DNA from: Solibacter sp039934035
GTDB lineage: Bacteria > Acidobacteriota > Terriglobia > Bryobacterales > Bryobacteraceae
Direction of reading: 5' to 3'
Length of the DNA stretch: 64,000 nucleotides
NCBI GenBank assembly: GCA_039934035.1
Contig: JBDTMZ010000008.1
Span: 1 to 64,000 of the forward strand
The position numbers and the translations under genes are program-made. Below, piece after piece: positions 17,414-26,325 of this stretch (the first letter of the stretch is position 1; every line of letters starts with the position of its first letter). The notes beneath the pieces were generated by a model. The model was not told the DNA's origin. It made no database searches and saw only the letters and a list, made by a program, of their open reading frames with translations.

Positions 17414-17547
17414 CGACGCGTGGCTGCTGACGACCTTTCGGCGCCCGGCGGGAACTGGCCGATCGACCACCTCTTACAGCCGGGCGGCCGTGTAGAAAAC
17501 CCCATATTGTCTTTGGGAATGACCGATCTGTTAGCTGGATACCTGAT

Positions 17548-19341
17548 ATGAACTGCCGCAATTTTCCACTCATCGTGTTGCTTGCTTTCCACGGCGCGGA
17601 TCGCGCTTCCTCTGCTGTTGTCGCTGCCCCAGACATCGCCTTGACCCCGACATCCCTTAACCTTACGTATCAGATCGGTGATGCACAGCCCGCGGCACGC
17701 CCGGTGGCAGTCAAAAGCACGGGAACAACTTCCTTGGCATTTACTCTGGCCGTGACTCAACCGGCGGCTTGTAGCGCGCCATGCCTCACGATCTCGGGCA
17801 ACACCGGGAAAACCCCGGCGGCTCTTCAGGTGTATCTGAATCCCACGGGGCTCGTCGCAGGTACCTATACGGCAAAAATCACCATCACTGCGCCCGCGGC
17901 GCTCACGGCCATTCAAACCGTAAACGTTACGGTGAGCGTCTTCGACGCACAGTCCTCCTTATCGGCCCAGCCGACCGCAGTGATGTATAGCTACACGACA
18001 GGAACCGCGATTACGGTGCAGACTAAGCAGGTTCTCTTGGCCAGCAGTGCGAATGCGCTGACCGCAACGGTTGCGGTGGCAGGTGGCGCCTGGCTTAGTG
18101 CGACTCCCACGGCGATCATCGCGTTGACCGGGAATCCACAGACTCTGACAATCGCAGTCGATCCCACCGGTATGGTGCCTTCCCTGACTCCTTACAAAGG
18201 CACGGTGACGGTTTCATCCTCGAATGCCCTGAACAAGACAGTGGTGATCGACGTAGCCCTGACCGTCAATGCCGGGATTCCCACGATTGCGTCCCCGAAT
18301 GGAATCTGGCCGCCCGGCGCTCCGGCCGGAAGCGCCAAACCCGTTACAATCACGATTACCGGGACCAACTACACGGCCGCTTCTACCGTAATCAGCGCAA
18401 CCACCCCCCTGACGAATATCACAGTAGTCAATGCCACTACGATCCTGGCCACTATCCCGGTGTCTTTGTTGGCGGCTACGGGAAGTGTGCCGATCGTCAT
18501 CCATACGCCATCGGCCGCCGCAGACTCAACGGCAGTCAATTTTCTCGCCTATGACCCCGCGATTCCCCAAGTCTGGGCAGTGGTCAATAGTGCAAGCTAT
18601 CACGGGGGGACCGTTTCGCCCGGAGGGATTGTTACCATCTACGGCGCAGGAATGGGGCCCGCGGGCGTCACTTCGTATCCGGCCGGCGCCCTTTCACTGC
18701 CTTTCAGTATCGGGGTCGGCGGATTTAACACCTCCGTCACGATCGACGGCAAACCGGCCCCTCTGCTGTACACCAGCCCCACTCAGATCAGTTGCGTTGT
18801 GCCCCTTACGGTCACGGTGGGTGTGCCCAAGGTCGACGTTTACGTGACTTACAACGCAGTGAAGTCTCTCGCGGCATTCAAAGTGAGTGCCGTTGCCGCA
18901 GATCCGGGGATTTTTACCCTGGATCCGTCCGGGCAGGCCGCCGTTCTCAATATCGATACCAGCGTCACCCCAAACGACTATTCGGTGAACGCTAAGAAGA
19001 ATGCTGCGTCTGCCGGCTCCTGGGTCGCGATCTACGCCACAGGTTTCGGCCTCACCTCGTGCCTGCCCGCAGCACTTCCCGTTAGCAGCTGCGATGTTGC
19101 GCCGACTGAGGCACTGTTTGTCACTGGCGGGACCGTGAAGCCAATCGGAGCCGTTGCAGTCACGATCGGCGGCCAGTCGGCAGTCTCTGCCGTGGGGGTT
19201 GTCCCGGTTGGGTCGACCATCGGTCTGCTACAGATTAATGCACAGCTTCCGGCAGTTGTCACCGCTGGGGATGCCGTGCCCGTTGTGATCTCAATCGGAG
19301 GTGTTTTGAGCGTCGGCAACGCGACCATGGTCGTCAAATAG
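17548..19341 (+). CDS. Secreted beta-rich protein with Solibacter-type C-terminal domain
   Basis: A 597-residue exported protein. The signal peptide is MNCRNFPLIVLLAFHGADRA. The middle consists of repeated Ig/IPT-like strands rich in Thr, Ala and Pro (VTVSVFDAQ, VTVSSSNALNKTVVID). From about residue 350 the pattern of the Solibacter C-terminal family appears: VVNSASYHGGTVSPGGIVTI, YGAGMGP, then TSPTQISCVVPLTV, PGIFTLDPSGQAAVLN and GLLQINAQLP. This family is almost restricted to Solibacter-type acidobacteria and is usually surface-exposed or extracellular. The gene sits between motB and fliW but nothing links it functionally to flagella. Confidence 0.85.
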   Translation: MNCRNFPLIVLLAFHGADRASSAVVAAPDIALTPTSLNLTYQIGDAQPAARPVAVKSTGTTSLAFTLAVTQPAACSAPCLTISGNTGKTPAALQVYLNPTGLVAGTYTAKITITAPAALTAIQTVNVTVSVFDAQSSLSAQPTAVMYSYTTGTAITVQTKQVLLASSANALTATVAVAGGAWLSATPTAIIALTGNPQTLTIAVDPTGMVPSLTPYKGTVTVSSSNALNKTVVIDVALTVNAGIPTIASPNGIWPPGAPAGSAKPVTITITGTNYTAASTVISATTPLTNITVVNATTILATIPVSLLAATGSVPIVIHTPSAAADSTAVNFLAYDPAIPQVWAVVNSASYHGGTVSPGGIVTIYGAGMGPAGVTSYPAGALSLPFSIGVGGFNTSVTIDGKPAPLLYTSPTQISCVVPLTVTVGVPKVDVYVTYNAVKSLAAFKVSAVAADPGIFTLDPSGQAAVLNIDTSVTPNDYSVNAKKNAASAGSWVAIYATGFGLTSCLPAALPVSSCDVAPTEALFVTGGTVKPIGAVAVTIGGQSAVSAVGVVPVGSTIGLLQINAQLPAVVTAGDAVPVVISIGGVLSVGNATMVVK

Positions 19342-19510
19342 CAGTCCGTTTTGCCGAGGTTCAGCCAGTAACTCAAAATACGCACCTGCGAGTCGAGACC
19401 AACGACGAGATACCGGCGATGGCGAGATATCGTCGGCGGCGGACTCTGAAAAAATCAGGTTAAGGCACACATTTTCTCGGGGTATCAACGTGCACTAAGA
19501 ATTTCTTCCT

Positions 19511-19975
19511 ATGCCTAAATGTCAGACCAAGTATCACGGGGAGACGGCTTACGACGAACAAGCCACACTGCATTTTCCCCGCGGGCTCTTCGGATTTGAA
19601 ACGGAGACCCGCTTCCTGCCGATTGAGCGGCCGGCCCTACAGCCGCTGATCTTCCTCCAGAGCCTCTCGACCCCGGACCTCTGTTTCATTTCCGTGCCGG
19701 TTTTTTTGGTGGACCGCGGGTACGCGCTGTCGCTGAGGCCAGAGGATCTCGCCTCGGTGGGACTCCCAGCCGACCAGCAGCCTTCAATCGCTAAGGATGT
19801 GCTCTGCCTGGCAATCGTACGCATCCAGCAGGGCAGCCCGACAACCGCCAACCTTTTGGCACCGGTCGTGGTGAACCTGCGGAACTCGAAAGCCGTCCAG
19901 GCAGTGAGCCAGGATCAGAATCATTCGCACCAAGCGCTGCTGCCGGCGCCGAGCGAGGAGTTTGTATGCTCGTAA
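19511..19975 (+). CDS. fliW: Flagellar assembly factor FliW
   Basis: A 154-residue protein that binds flagellin and the RNA regulator CsrA, releasing CsrA when flagellin accumulates or departs. The family start is visible: YDEQATLHFPRGLFGFE, with the FPxGLxGFE box, then PLIFLQSLSTPDLCFISV and a C-terminal NLLAPVVVNLRNSKAVQ box. csrA starts within its last codons (10-base overlap), as in many FliW-CsrA loci. No ribosome site is seen before the ATG, while a weak GG-N10-GC match lies about 18 bases upstream. Confidence 0.96.
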   Translation: MPKCQTKYHGETAYDEQATLHFPRGLFGFETETRFLPIERPALQPLIFLQSLSTPDLCFISVPVFLVDRGYALSLRPEDLASVGLPADQQPSIAKDVLCLAIVRIQQGSPTTANLLAPVVVNLRNSKAVQAVSQDQNHSHQALLPAPSEEFVCS

Positions 19976-20244
19976 TGCAGCGGCGCGAAGGCGAGTCGAT
20001 TCTCATCGGTGACAGCGTGGAAATCCGGATCCTGTCGATCCACGGGTCGCGCGTGAAAGTGGGCATCGCGGCGCCGCGCAGCATTCCGGTGCTGGCCCGG
20101 GAAGTGCAAATGGTGCGGGCAGAGAATCTTGCGGCGGCGGCCTTGCCATCGAATGCCGCGATGGCAATGGTGGCCAGCCTTTTCCGCCAGCGCCCGCCAG
20201 AAACAGGCCCACAAACTTCCAATCTGTCCGATAAGACCGCGTAG
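19966..20244 (+). CDS. csrA: RNA-binding regulator CsrA
   Basis: CsrA homodimers bind AnGGA motifs in mRNA leaders and block ribosome access. The typical core is MLVMQRREGESILIGDSVEI followed by RVKVGIAAPRSIPVLAREV. The C-terminal extension of about 40 residues (to residue 92) is longer than the classical 60-residue protein and low in recognisable motifs. It overlaps fliW upstream and is followed after 10 bases by fliD. The flagellin leader at 24965 carries a fitting target hairpin. Confidence 0.96.
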   Translation: MLVMQRREGESILIGDSVEIRILSIHGSRVKVGIAAPRSIPVLAREVQMVRAENLAAAALPSNAAMAMVASLFRQRPPETGPQTSNLSDKTA

Positions 20245-20254
20245 GAGATCCATC

Positions 20255-21931
20255 ATGTCGATCGCGCCGCTAGTTTTCACTGGAGTCAGCACGTTTTCGA
20301 CCGATTTTCAGAGCATCATGACCCGGGCGGTGCAGATCGCGAACCTGCCGGTGACGGCCCTGACGAACAAACAAGCCGACATCCAGCAGGAAAAGATGCT
20401 GGCCGCGAACCTCAACTCGGCGATCTCCAATCTGAGCACCAGCCTGGGCAGCCTGGCTGCCCTCGGCAAGACTCAGGGGATGGTTGCGCTGAGCACGGAT
20501 TCATCGAAGGTTACCGCGAACGCTACGGGCGTGACGAGCGCCACGTATTCGATCGCGAATATTACATCCATCGCACGAGCCGCCTCTGAGACCTCGCTGT
20601 CCGGATATGCCGGCCAACAGTACTCATCCACGTATACCGCGCTCACCGGGCCGGCTCCCCAGTCGCTCACGTTTACGCTCAACGATGCGTTGGGCGTTCC
20701 CCAAACCAAAGTCGTCAATCTTGCTGCCGGCCTGGATGCCGCGGGGGCTGCGACGGCGATCAATACCGCACTGGCAGGGAGTCCCGCCCTGACCGGAATC
20801 ACTGCCGCGGCCGGAGCCGGCGCGATCTCGTTCTCCGGCAGCTCCTCATCGAGTTTCACCGTAGCGTTCGGCGATGTGACCACCGGAGGAGGCTTCGCTG
20901 TGGACAAGAATTCCACCATGACCTCCGCGGCGACGCAAGTCTCGGCAACTGGCACTCTCCAACTCACCCTCGGAGGCGTCACAACCCCAATCGTCCTGGG
21001 TGTAGGCAAGAACAATCTCGCAGGGCTGGCCGATGCCATCAACAACTTGAATCTGGGAGTGACGGCCTCCGTTCTCAATACCGGGACCGGAGCTACCCCA
21101 AATTATCTGAGTCTCTCGGCGAACCAGACCGGCCTGACCACTCTGACCTTGCAGGACGGCGCAACCAACCTGGTGACGGCCACGAATCAGGGGGCGGACA
21201 CGATCTTCAAGCTCAACGGCCTGGATGTCACCAAGCACAGCACGGTAGTCGCCGATGTGGTTCCCGGCGTGTCCTTTACCTTCAACGGCACGACCACCGT
21301 GGGGCAAACGGTGACTGTCTCGCTGGCCTCAGACCGGAGCAAGATTTCGTCCGCGCTCCAGGACCTGGTCGCCAAGTACAATCTGGCTTCCGGCCAGGTA
21401 AACTCGCAAATCGGTCCCGCCGCCGGGCTGCTCAGCGGAAATTCCATGATCGGTCAGGCCCGGCAATCGATGTTTTCCCTGTCGAATTCTTCCGGCAGCG
21501 GCAGCAACGTGCAGAGCTTTGCCGATTTGGGAATCGAAATGAGCAACAGCGGGGTCATGTCGTTCAACAGCGATACGTTCAACGCCCTGAGCAGCAACCA
21601 GATCACCGATGCCTATGGTTTTCTGGGTACCGCGACGGCTGGCCCCACGGCGATGCAGGCACGGTTCAAGCAGCTCACGGACCCGGTGACGGGCGCGATA
21701 AAAGCGCAACAGGACCAGTGGGACGCCACCGACAAGCGGATCACGAAGCAGGTGGACGACCTGACCGCCAGAATCTCCGCGATGCAGCTTACGCTTCAGA
21801 GTAAGCTGCAGACCGCGGATTCGTTACTGGCGTCTCTGGCGTCCCAGCAAAGCATCCTGACATCCAGCATTCAGAGTATGAACTTCACCTCGTACGGCTA
21901 TCAAAACACGGCGCCCGTCAAGCAAAGTTAG
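20255..21931 (+). CDS. fliD: Flagellar filament cap protein FliD
   Basis: FliD (HAP2) forms the cap under which flagellin subunits fold. The start chosen is the ATG at 20255, because AGGAG stands 8 bases before it; a longer frame runs further upstream. The 558-residue protein begins GVSTFSTDFQSIMTRAVQIA with a coiled coil (NKQADIQQEKMLAANLNSAI). The low-complexity middle is rich in Thr and Ala. The C-terminal FliD_C part has KYNLASGQVNSQIG and ends with a coiled coil (ITKQVDDLTARISAMQ). It is the third gene of a likely fliW-csrA-fliD unit. Confidence 0.95.
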   Translation: MSIAPLVFTGVSTFSTDFQSIMTRAVQIANLPVTALTNKQADIQQEKMLAANLNSAISNLSTSLGSLAALGKTQGMVALSTDSSKVTANATGVTSATYSIANITSIARAASETSLSGYAGQQYSSTYTALTGPAPQSLTFTLNDALGVPQTKVVNLAAGLDAAGAATAINTALAGSPALTGITAAAGAGAISFSGSSSSSFTVAFGDVTTGGGFAVDKNSTMTSAATQVSATGTLQLTLGGVTTPIVLGVGKNNLAGLADAINNLNLGVTASVLNTGTGATPNYLSLSANQTGLTTLTLQDGATNLVTATNQGADTIFKLNGLDVTKHSTVVADVVPGVSFTFNGTTTVGQTVTVSLASDRSKISSALQDLVAKYNLASGQVNSQIGPAAGLLSGNSMIGQARQSMFSLSNSSGSGSNVQSFADLGIEMSNSGVMSFNSDTFNALSSNQITDAYGFLGTATAGPTAMQARFKQLTDPVTGAIKAQQDQWDATDKRITKQVDDLTARISAMQLTLQSKLQTADSLLASLASQQSILTSSIQSMNFTSYGYQNTAPVKQS

Positions 21932-21937
21932 AATCCC

Positions 21938-22282
21938 GTGTCCAAAGACCTCGAAACACTCATCGCCGAGCTAGAAGATGTGACCGCCAGGATGCTCTCA
22001 ACCGTGTCCTGGGAGCAGATCGGCGAATTTTGCGGCCTTCTGGCGTCGCGCCAAGCACTCACCGTCTTGTTGGCAGCCCGGCAGGATCTCGATGCGAGCG
22101 TGGCCGAGCGCATCGGTGCGGTGATTCAGTCCGGCGACGGACTGGTGGTGCGGATCATGTCCCTGCGGGAATCCACGCTCACTGCAAGGGACCTCATCGA
22201 AAAGCAGCGCCGCTTTACTTTTGAATTGGGCGGCACGGTGCCTGCGCAGGCGCAACCTCACCACCTTGACCTGAAAGTCTGA
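21938..22282 (+). CDS. FliT-like flagellar chaperone candidate
   Basis: A GTG-started 114-residue helical protein only 6 bases after fliD, hence co-transcribed. It has no clear family match but its position fits the fliD-fliS-fliT order, where fliT encodes the FliD chaperone. fliS is elsewhere in this window. Helical segments are DLETLIAELEDVTARMLST, FCGLLASRQALTVLLAARQD and RDLIEKQRRFTFEL. It could be a chaperone for FliD by analogy; this is inference from position. Confidence 0.55.
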   Translation: MSKDLETLIAELEDVTARMLSTVSWEQIGEFCGLLASRQALTVLLAARQDLDASVAERIGAVIQSGDGLVVRIMSLRESTLTARDLIEKQRRFTFELGGTVPAQAQPHHLDLKV

Positions 22283-22502
22283 ACCGCGGGCAGTATCCCT
22301 TCCACACACTCCTGTCACCGGAATCGGTCACCGCCGGCCGCGAAATATTTCCGTGCTGCCATACCCCGTCTTTCCATTAACTTAACCCGGCAGCCGCCCG
22401 CTTTGGGGAGGGTGACCGCGGAGACTCGAGGCTCACAATCGGTATAGGTGGGAGGCACGGCACGCAGCGCGTGACCTTGCTTCCAACACAGGAGAATTGA
22501 GA

Positions 22503-23113
22503 ATGAAGAAGAGTATGGACCGGCCTGTCCCCATTGCGGCGGAAGGCGGATTGGATGATTTGAATCGATGGCTGGGACGGCGGGAAGCGTTCGGCCTGGT
22601 GGCGGGACGCTGTTCGGCCGCCGACGTCGAGTGCATGCGAAACATTCGGGATGGCAAGTTGTACCTGAGCCGCGCCGAAAGTTGGGCGGACTTCTGCGTC
22701 AAGGACCTTCACATGGGAAAGAGCAACGCCAACCGCCTGATCGGGTTGCTCGAAAAGTCGGCGCGGAATACTTTCACATCGCGCAGATCACGCGGATTTC
22801 TTCGGCGGACTACCGGGCCGTTGCACCCGCTATCAGCGCACGGGGAATCGAGTCGAACGGTGAGATCATTCCTCTCAAGCCTGAGAACAGCCAGCGGATC
22901 GCCGCCGCGGTCGAGTCCCTGCGCAGGGCGGTTGACGGCACCGCAGAGGCAACTCCCAGGGATCCACTGTCGGATCTGGAAGCCGCGGGCGACCGCCTGC
23001 TCAAGCAGTTCCAGGCCCTGTCCCATAGCCGCGGCCGTTCCGATCCCAACGTGGCCAGCTCGGTTTTCTGCCTGCGGACGAAGATCGATCGGCTTCTGTC
23101 GGAAGTCAAATGA
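22503..23113 (+). pseudogene. Unknown gene with one frame change near 22754
   Basis: Two frames read as one protein. The first (ATG 22503) reads DRPVPIAAEGGLDDLNRWLG, then RAESWADFCVKDLHMGKSN and NRLIGLLEK. The second continues GAEYFHIAQITRISSADYRA and, after EIIPLKPENS, ends DRLLSEVK. The change of -1 falls at a run of four A's (CGAAAAGT, 22751-22758). Loss of one A from a run of five, or a real slip, would explain it. I cannot distinguish a mutation, sequencing error or programmed shift. I do not know the family. The gene stands between fliT-like and fliC (convergent). Confidence 0.6.
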
Positions 23114-23260
23114 ATGGCCGTCCGGCCAACGATTGGCCAGACGCATCGGATTAGGCCAGTGCTTGCAACACGGGCCAGGAGCGGGTGGCCAATCGATTGG
23201 TCGCTGGCTACGGTGTGGGCCGGCGGAGCGGGACAGCCCGACTACACCAGAACGTAAAAC

Positions 23261-23298
23261 AGCCGCGGCTCCCGGACGGTAGTCCGAAAGCCGCGGCT
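23261..23298 (-). terminator. Flagellin terminator hairpin
   Basis: Two arms, AGCCGCGGCTCCCGGAC and GTCCGAAAGCCGCGGCT, pair over 17 positions with two mismatches around a short GGTA loop. In the minus direction the hairpin lies just after the fliC stop and is followed by GTTTTAC. It may also work bidirectionally for the convergent gene at 22503. Confidence 0.8.
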
Positions 23299-23318
23299 CA
23301 GGTTGGGTTGACTAAGGG

Positions 23319-24938
23319 TTAGCCTTTCAGCAAGGACAGGATGGCCTGAGGAGCGGAGTTGGCCTGGGCGAGGGCGGCGGTGCCGGCCTGGAGCAGGATC
23401 TGCGCTTTGGTCAGGTTGGCAGCTTCGCTGGCCAGATCCGCATCGCGGATGCGCGATTCGGCGGCGGCCAGGTTGGTGGACTGCGATTGCGCCAGGTTCA
23501 TCGCATAATTGAACTGGTTCTCGCCTTTGCCGACGACGGCCTGGGCGTTACCGAGAGTGTTGACCGCGTTAGCTAGCGCGTTGACGGCCGCCGTGGCGGT
23601 AGTTGCGTTGGAAATGTCCACCGCACCGCCAGTGCCAACGGTTGCGGACTGCGTATTCAGGGCTAAGGCTGAGGCTGCGACGAATCCATCGCTCGCAGTT
23701 CCGGCAGAAGTAAGGACTCCGAAACTGCCTGAGCCCATGATCGTTACGCCGCCGGTCGTCGTAGCAGCCAAATTGGCATCGTCGACGGCGACCAGTTTAC
23801 CCAATGCGCCGCCGGCAGCCTGCAAGGCGGTGTTGATCGTAGCGACCATTCCCGCTTTGGTTGAGCCGATTGCCATCGCCAACTGGATGGATTGCACAGC
23901 GCCTGTCGTAGGATCTGTGGCTGAGAAGGTCAGGTCCTGTACGGCGGTGGTCACTGCGTCGCCGAAGTTCAGGGCGACCTGTTTGCTACCCTGGGCTACC
24001 TTTGCTAGACCGGTGGAAGCGGTTCCGATAATGTTGCGGACGGCAGCGGTATTGCCTGCGGTGTCGCCGGTGGTGGCGTCAGAGACCGAAAACGCGGAAG
24101 TACCGCTGAAGACGACCTTAGTGCCGTCCGAGGAGAGCTGCGCCGTTATGCTGGCCGTCTTGAAGGCTGCGTTGGTGTTTCCTGCCGTGGCGATGGCAGC
24201 ATTGATATCGGTAACCACGGCGCTCAGCGAGGTGGCTGTGTCCAGACCGCTCACCGCGACGGAGACGCCCGTACCATATCCGGCACCGACGAACTTCATA
24301 ATCGCTGCTCCACCGCTTGTGGCACCATTGATGGTCCCGAGAACGGCCGAGGCGGCGGGAGTGGTGGTCACCGTGGACAGACCGAGCGCCGAGGTGTCAA
24401 CCGCGGAAGCGCGCAAATCGACGTTCACGGATCCTGTGGCGACGGCAAGCGCGTTCGCTGTGCCGCCGGTGGCACTGCCGTCCTTGCCGCCGCCGATGAA
24501 GACCGACAGGTTCTGGTTGAAGACGCCGCTCGTATTCATACCGATAGCCGTGGACTGGCGGGTGATTTCCGTCATCACGTTCTGGAATTCGCTATTCAGC
24601 GTCGCGCGGCCCTGATCGCCACCGGCGAACGTGCCGGAAGCCGACTGGGCTGCCAGGGTGCGAGCGCGATCGAGCAGCATGGAAATGTTGTTCATGCCGC
24701 CATCGATGGTCTGCAATGTGGACAAGGCATCGCCGGCGTTGCGAATACCCTGGGTAAGAACCGCCTGGTCGGAGCGCATGCCATTCGCGATGGCGAGGCC
24801 CGCGGCGTCGTCACCGGAGTTGACGATGCGCAACCCGGAGGTCACGCGGTTGATGGTCTTGGACTGAAAGTCGCTGCTGGCACGCAGGTTGTTCTGCGCC
24901 TGAAGCGACGTCACGTTGGTATTGATCGAAAAAGACAT
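23319..24938 (-). CDS. fliC: Flagellin
   Basis: The major filament subunit. The N-terminal D0/D1 part starts FSINTNVTSLQAQNNL, continues ASSDFQSKTINRVTSGLRI and contains AGLAIANGM. The C-terminal D1/D0 part (NQFNYAMNLAQSQSTNLA, ESRIRDADLASEAANL) ends LANSAPQAILSLLKG-like, as expected for secretion and polymerisation. The 539 residues make it longer than average; the central 150-440 part (variable surface domains D2/D3) is Ala/Thr/Gly-rich. It is monocistronic with a ribosome site (AGGAG), an upstream sigma-28-like promoter, a leader hairpin and a terminator. It stands alone in the minus direction between two plus-strand units. Confidence 0.96.
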   Translation of the reverse strand: MSFSINTNVTSLQAQNNLRASSDFQSKTINRVTSGLRIVNSGDDAAGLAIANGMRSDQAVLTQGIRNAGDALSTLQTIDGGMNNISMLLDRARTLAAQSASGTFAGGDQGRATLNSEFQNVMTEITRQSTAIGMNTSGVFNQNLSVFIGGGKDGSATGGTANALAVATGSVNVDLRASAVDTSALGLSTVTTTPAASAVLGTINGATSGGAAIMKFVGAGYGTGVSVAVSGLDTATSLSAVVTDINAAIATAGNTNAAFKTASITAQLSSDGTKVVFSGTSAFSVSDATTGDTAGNTAAVRNIIGTASTGLAKVAQGSKQVALNFGDAVTTAVQDLTFSATDPTTGAVQSIQLAMAIGSTKAGMVATINTALQAAGGALGKLVAVDDANLAATTTGGVTIMGSGSFGVLTSAGTASDGFVAASALALNTQSATVGTGGAVDISNATTATAAVNALANAVNTLGNAQAVVGKGENQFNYAMNLAQSQSTNLAAAESRIRDADLASEAANLTKAQILLQAGTAALAQANSAPQAILSLLKG

Positions 24939-24964
24939 TTGGTATTACTCCTGTAACTCAGTAA

Positions 24965-24983
24965 CCGGGTAATCCTTTCCCGG
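24965..24983 (-). promoter_or_regulatory. CsrA-type hairpin in the flagellin leader
   Basis: In the fliC mRNA, CCGGG-AAAGGATTA-CCCGG can form a 5-bp stem with AAGGA in the loop. GGA in a hairpin loop is the classic CsrA target. A second possible site is the AGGAG ribosome site at 24948-24952. CsrA/FliW feedback through the flagellin leader is established in Bacillus and Campylobacter; its action here is inferred. Confidence 0.55.
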
Positions 24984-25020
24984 CCGGGCGACTTTGCCGC
25001 CCCGAGTTCTTACTCCCCCC

Positions 25021-25045
25021 TTATCGAGCACTAAGGTCTTTTTTA
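25021..25045 (-). promoter_or_regulatory. Sigma-28-like promoter of fliC
   Basis: On the minus strand TAAA is followed after 13 bases by CTCGATAA. This resembles TAAA-N15-GCCGATAA of flagellar sigma-28 (FliA), with a spacer two bases shorter and two mismatches. The leader would be about 75 bases and contain the CsrA-type hairpin. Confidence 0.45.
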
Positions 25046-25181
25046 CGAAATATTAGTGAGTATTTCTGTTTGACAATCTACTCACTACTGTCATCGGTTA
25101 ATCCTCTGGCGAAACTTCGCCGACGCCGGATCTTCGCCGCGTCCACTCGGCCGTTTCCCGTGGTTTTCCGCACTTTTTTTT

Positions 25182-25197
25182 TGGAGGGAGCCGTGCA
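25182..25197 (+). promoter_or_regulatory. Possible sigma-54 promoter of flgB
   Basis: TGGAGGGAGCCGTGCA has GG-N10-GC spacing and a good -12 (GTGCAT) but a poor -24. The same GGAGGG could instead be the ribosome site for a GTG start at 25193. The two readings exclude each other. Confidence 0.35.
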
Positions 25198-25210
25198 TTG
25201 TTATTCACGT

Positions 25211-25549
25211 ATGATGAATGCCCTCAGCGGTAAACTCGAAAGCTACCTCGATCTTCTGAGCGCCAGGCAGAAACTAATGGCCTCTAACATCGCCAACGCG
25301 GATACGCCTGGCTATAAGACGAAGGACCTGGACTTTCAGACGGAGTTCCAGAGCGCACTCCACGGGGGGCAGCCGCACGCCACGGAAGTCGAAGGCCTGA
25401 AGACCAACAACGACGGCAACAACGTCAGCCTGGACCGCGAAGCGCGCCTGCTCTCGGAAAACGCACTGCGCTTCTCCGCCATCTCCCAACTGCTGCGGGG
25501 CCAGATTCGCACCATGAAGTCCGCGATTGACGAAGGGAAGAACGGATGA
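25211..25549 (+). CDS. flgB: Flagellar rod protein FlgB
   Basis: The proximal rod protein, exported through the flagellar type III system. The start at ATG 25211 gives NALSGKLESYLDLLSARQKL as the N-terminus, like family members. A GTG at 25193 with GGAGGG in front is an alternative. The ANIANADTPGYK-type box (SNIANADTPGYKT) is the rod/hook signature. The C-terminus contains ALRFSAISQLLRGQI, another helix of the rod fold. It overlaps flgC by 4 bases (ATGA) and heads an operon of flgB-flgC-fliE-fliF-fliG-fliH-fliI-fliJ. Confidence 0.95.
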   Translation: MMNALSGKLESYLDLLSARQKLMASNIANADTPGYKTKDLDFQTEFQSALHGGQPHATEVEGLKTNNDGNNVSLDREARLLSENALRFSAISQLLRGQIRTMKSAIDEGKNG

Positions 25550-25983
25550 GCCTCTTTTCCGCACTCTCGATCAGCGCCTCCGGAATGGCGGCACAGCGCA
25601 CGCGCGCCGAGTTGCTCACGGAGAACCTGGCGAATGCTGAGACGACCCGCACACCGGAAGGCGGTCCGTACCACCGCAAGGACGTAGTTTTCCAGACGGA
25701 CTCCGCGGGTTCACCGTTCGCCGCAGCGATGAGTTCCGCGATGGACGGCGCACCGGGCGGGGTGGCGGTCTCGGAGATCCTGGTGGACCAGCGCGACCCC
25801 GAACAGAGGTATATGCCCGGACATCCGGATGCGGGCGTAAATGGCTATGTGGCTTTCCCGCGGATCAACACCGCCGAAGAAATGGTGGATCTGATGAGCG
25901 CTTCCAACGGATACTCGGCCAATGTCGCCTCCATGTCCGCGCTTAAAGAGATGATTCAACGTTCCATCGACCTGTTGCGATAG
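25546..25983 (+). CDS. flgC: Flagellar rod protein FlgC
   Basis: A 145-residue rod protein, starting MSLFSALSISASGMAAQRTR and with the NLANAETTRTPEGGPY box of rod and hook proteins. The C-terminus EEMVDLMSASNGYSANVASM followed by a helix is typical of FlgC. It overlaps flgB upstream by 4 bases and precedes fliE by 6 bases. Rod assembly places it after FlgB; export is by the FlhAB/FliPQR apparatus encoded further on. Confidence 0.97.
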   Translation: MSLFSALSISASGMAAQRTRAELLTENLANAETTRTPEGGPYHRKDVVFQTDSAGSPFAAAMSSAMDGAPGGVAVSEILVDQRDPEQRYMPGHPDAGVNGYVAFPRINTAEEMVDLMSASNGYSANVASMSALKEMIQRSIDLLR

Positions 25984-25989
25984 AAATCC

Positions 25990-26292
25990 ATGTCAATTTC
26001 CATATCCTCCCTAATACCGATTACGCCGATCGCACCAAGTTTAGGCGCTGGGGCCGCACCGGCCGCGGGCAAATTTGCAAACTTCGCCTCGGCTCTGGAC
26101 GGCGCCATACAGGGCGTCGAGGGCCCGCGGCAGGAGGCCAACCAAGCGGTTCAGAATCTGCTCAATGGCGACGGGGAACTGCACACTGTGGCGCTGGCCG
26201 CGCAGCGCGCCGACCTGGCGTTCGATCTCGGCCTGCAAGTGCGAAACAAGATCGTTTCGGCCTACCAGGAGGTCATGCGGATGCAGCTATAG
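25990..26292 (+). CDS. fliE: Hook-basal body protein FliE
   Basis: A 100-residue adaptor linking the MS ring to the rod. The C-terminal half is diagnostic: EANQAVQNLLNGDGELHTVA and then DLAFDLGLQVRNKIVSAYQE and VMRMQL. The N-terminal third is an alanine/glycine/proline-rich flexible export segment (APSLGAGAAPAAGKFANF). It lies between flgC and fliF with 33 bases before fliF, as in most flagellar operons. Confidence 0.96.
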   Translation: MSISISSLIPITPIAPSLGAGAAPAAGKFANFASALDGAIQGVEGPRQEANQAVQNLLNGDGELHTVALAAQRADLAFDLGLQVRNKIVSAYQEVMRMQL

Positions 26293-26325
26293 CCGCTCGC
26301 GGCTACGGTTCGCCGGACGTGACCC

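Noticed and set aside
23189..23200. Palindrome CCAATCGATTGG, with a near copy at 60431-60442
   Set aside because: Two imperfect copies only; ATTGGCC words are common here and no operator function can be argued.
23509..24615. 368-residue plus-strand ORF antisense to flagellin
   Set aside because: Low-complexity Val/Ala/Pro sequence generated by the flagellin codon pattern.
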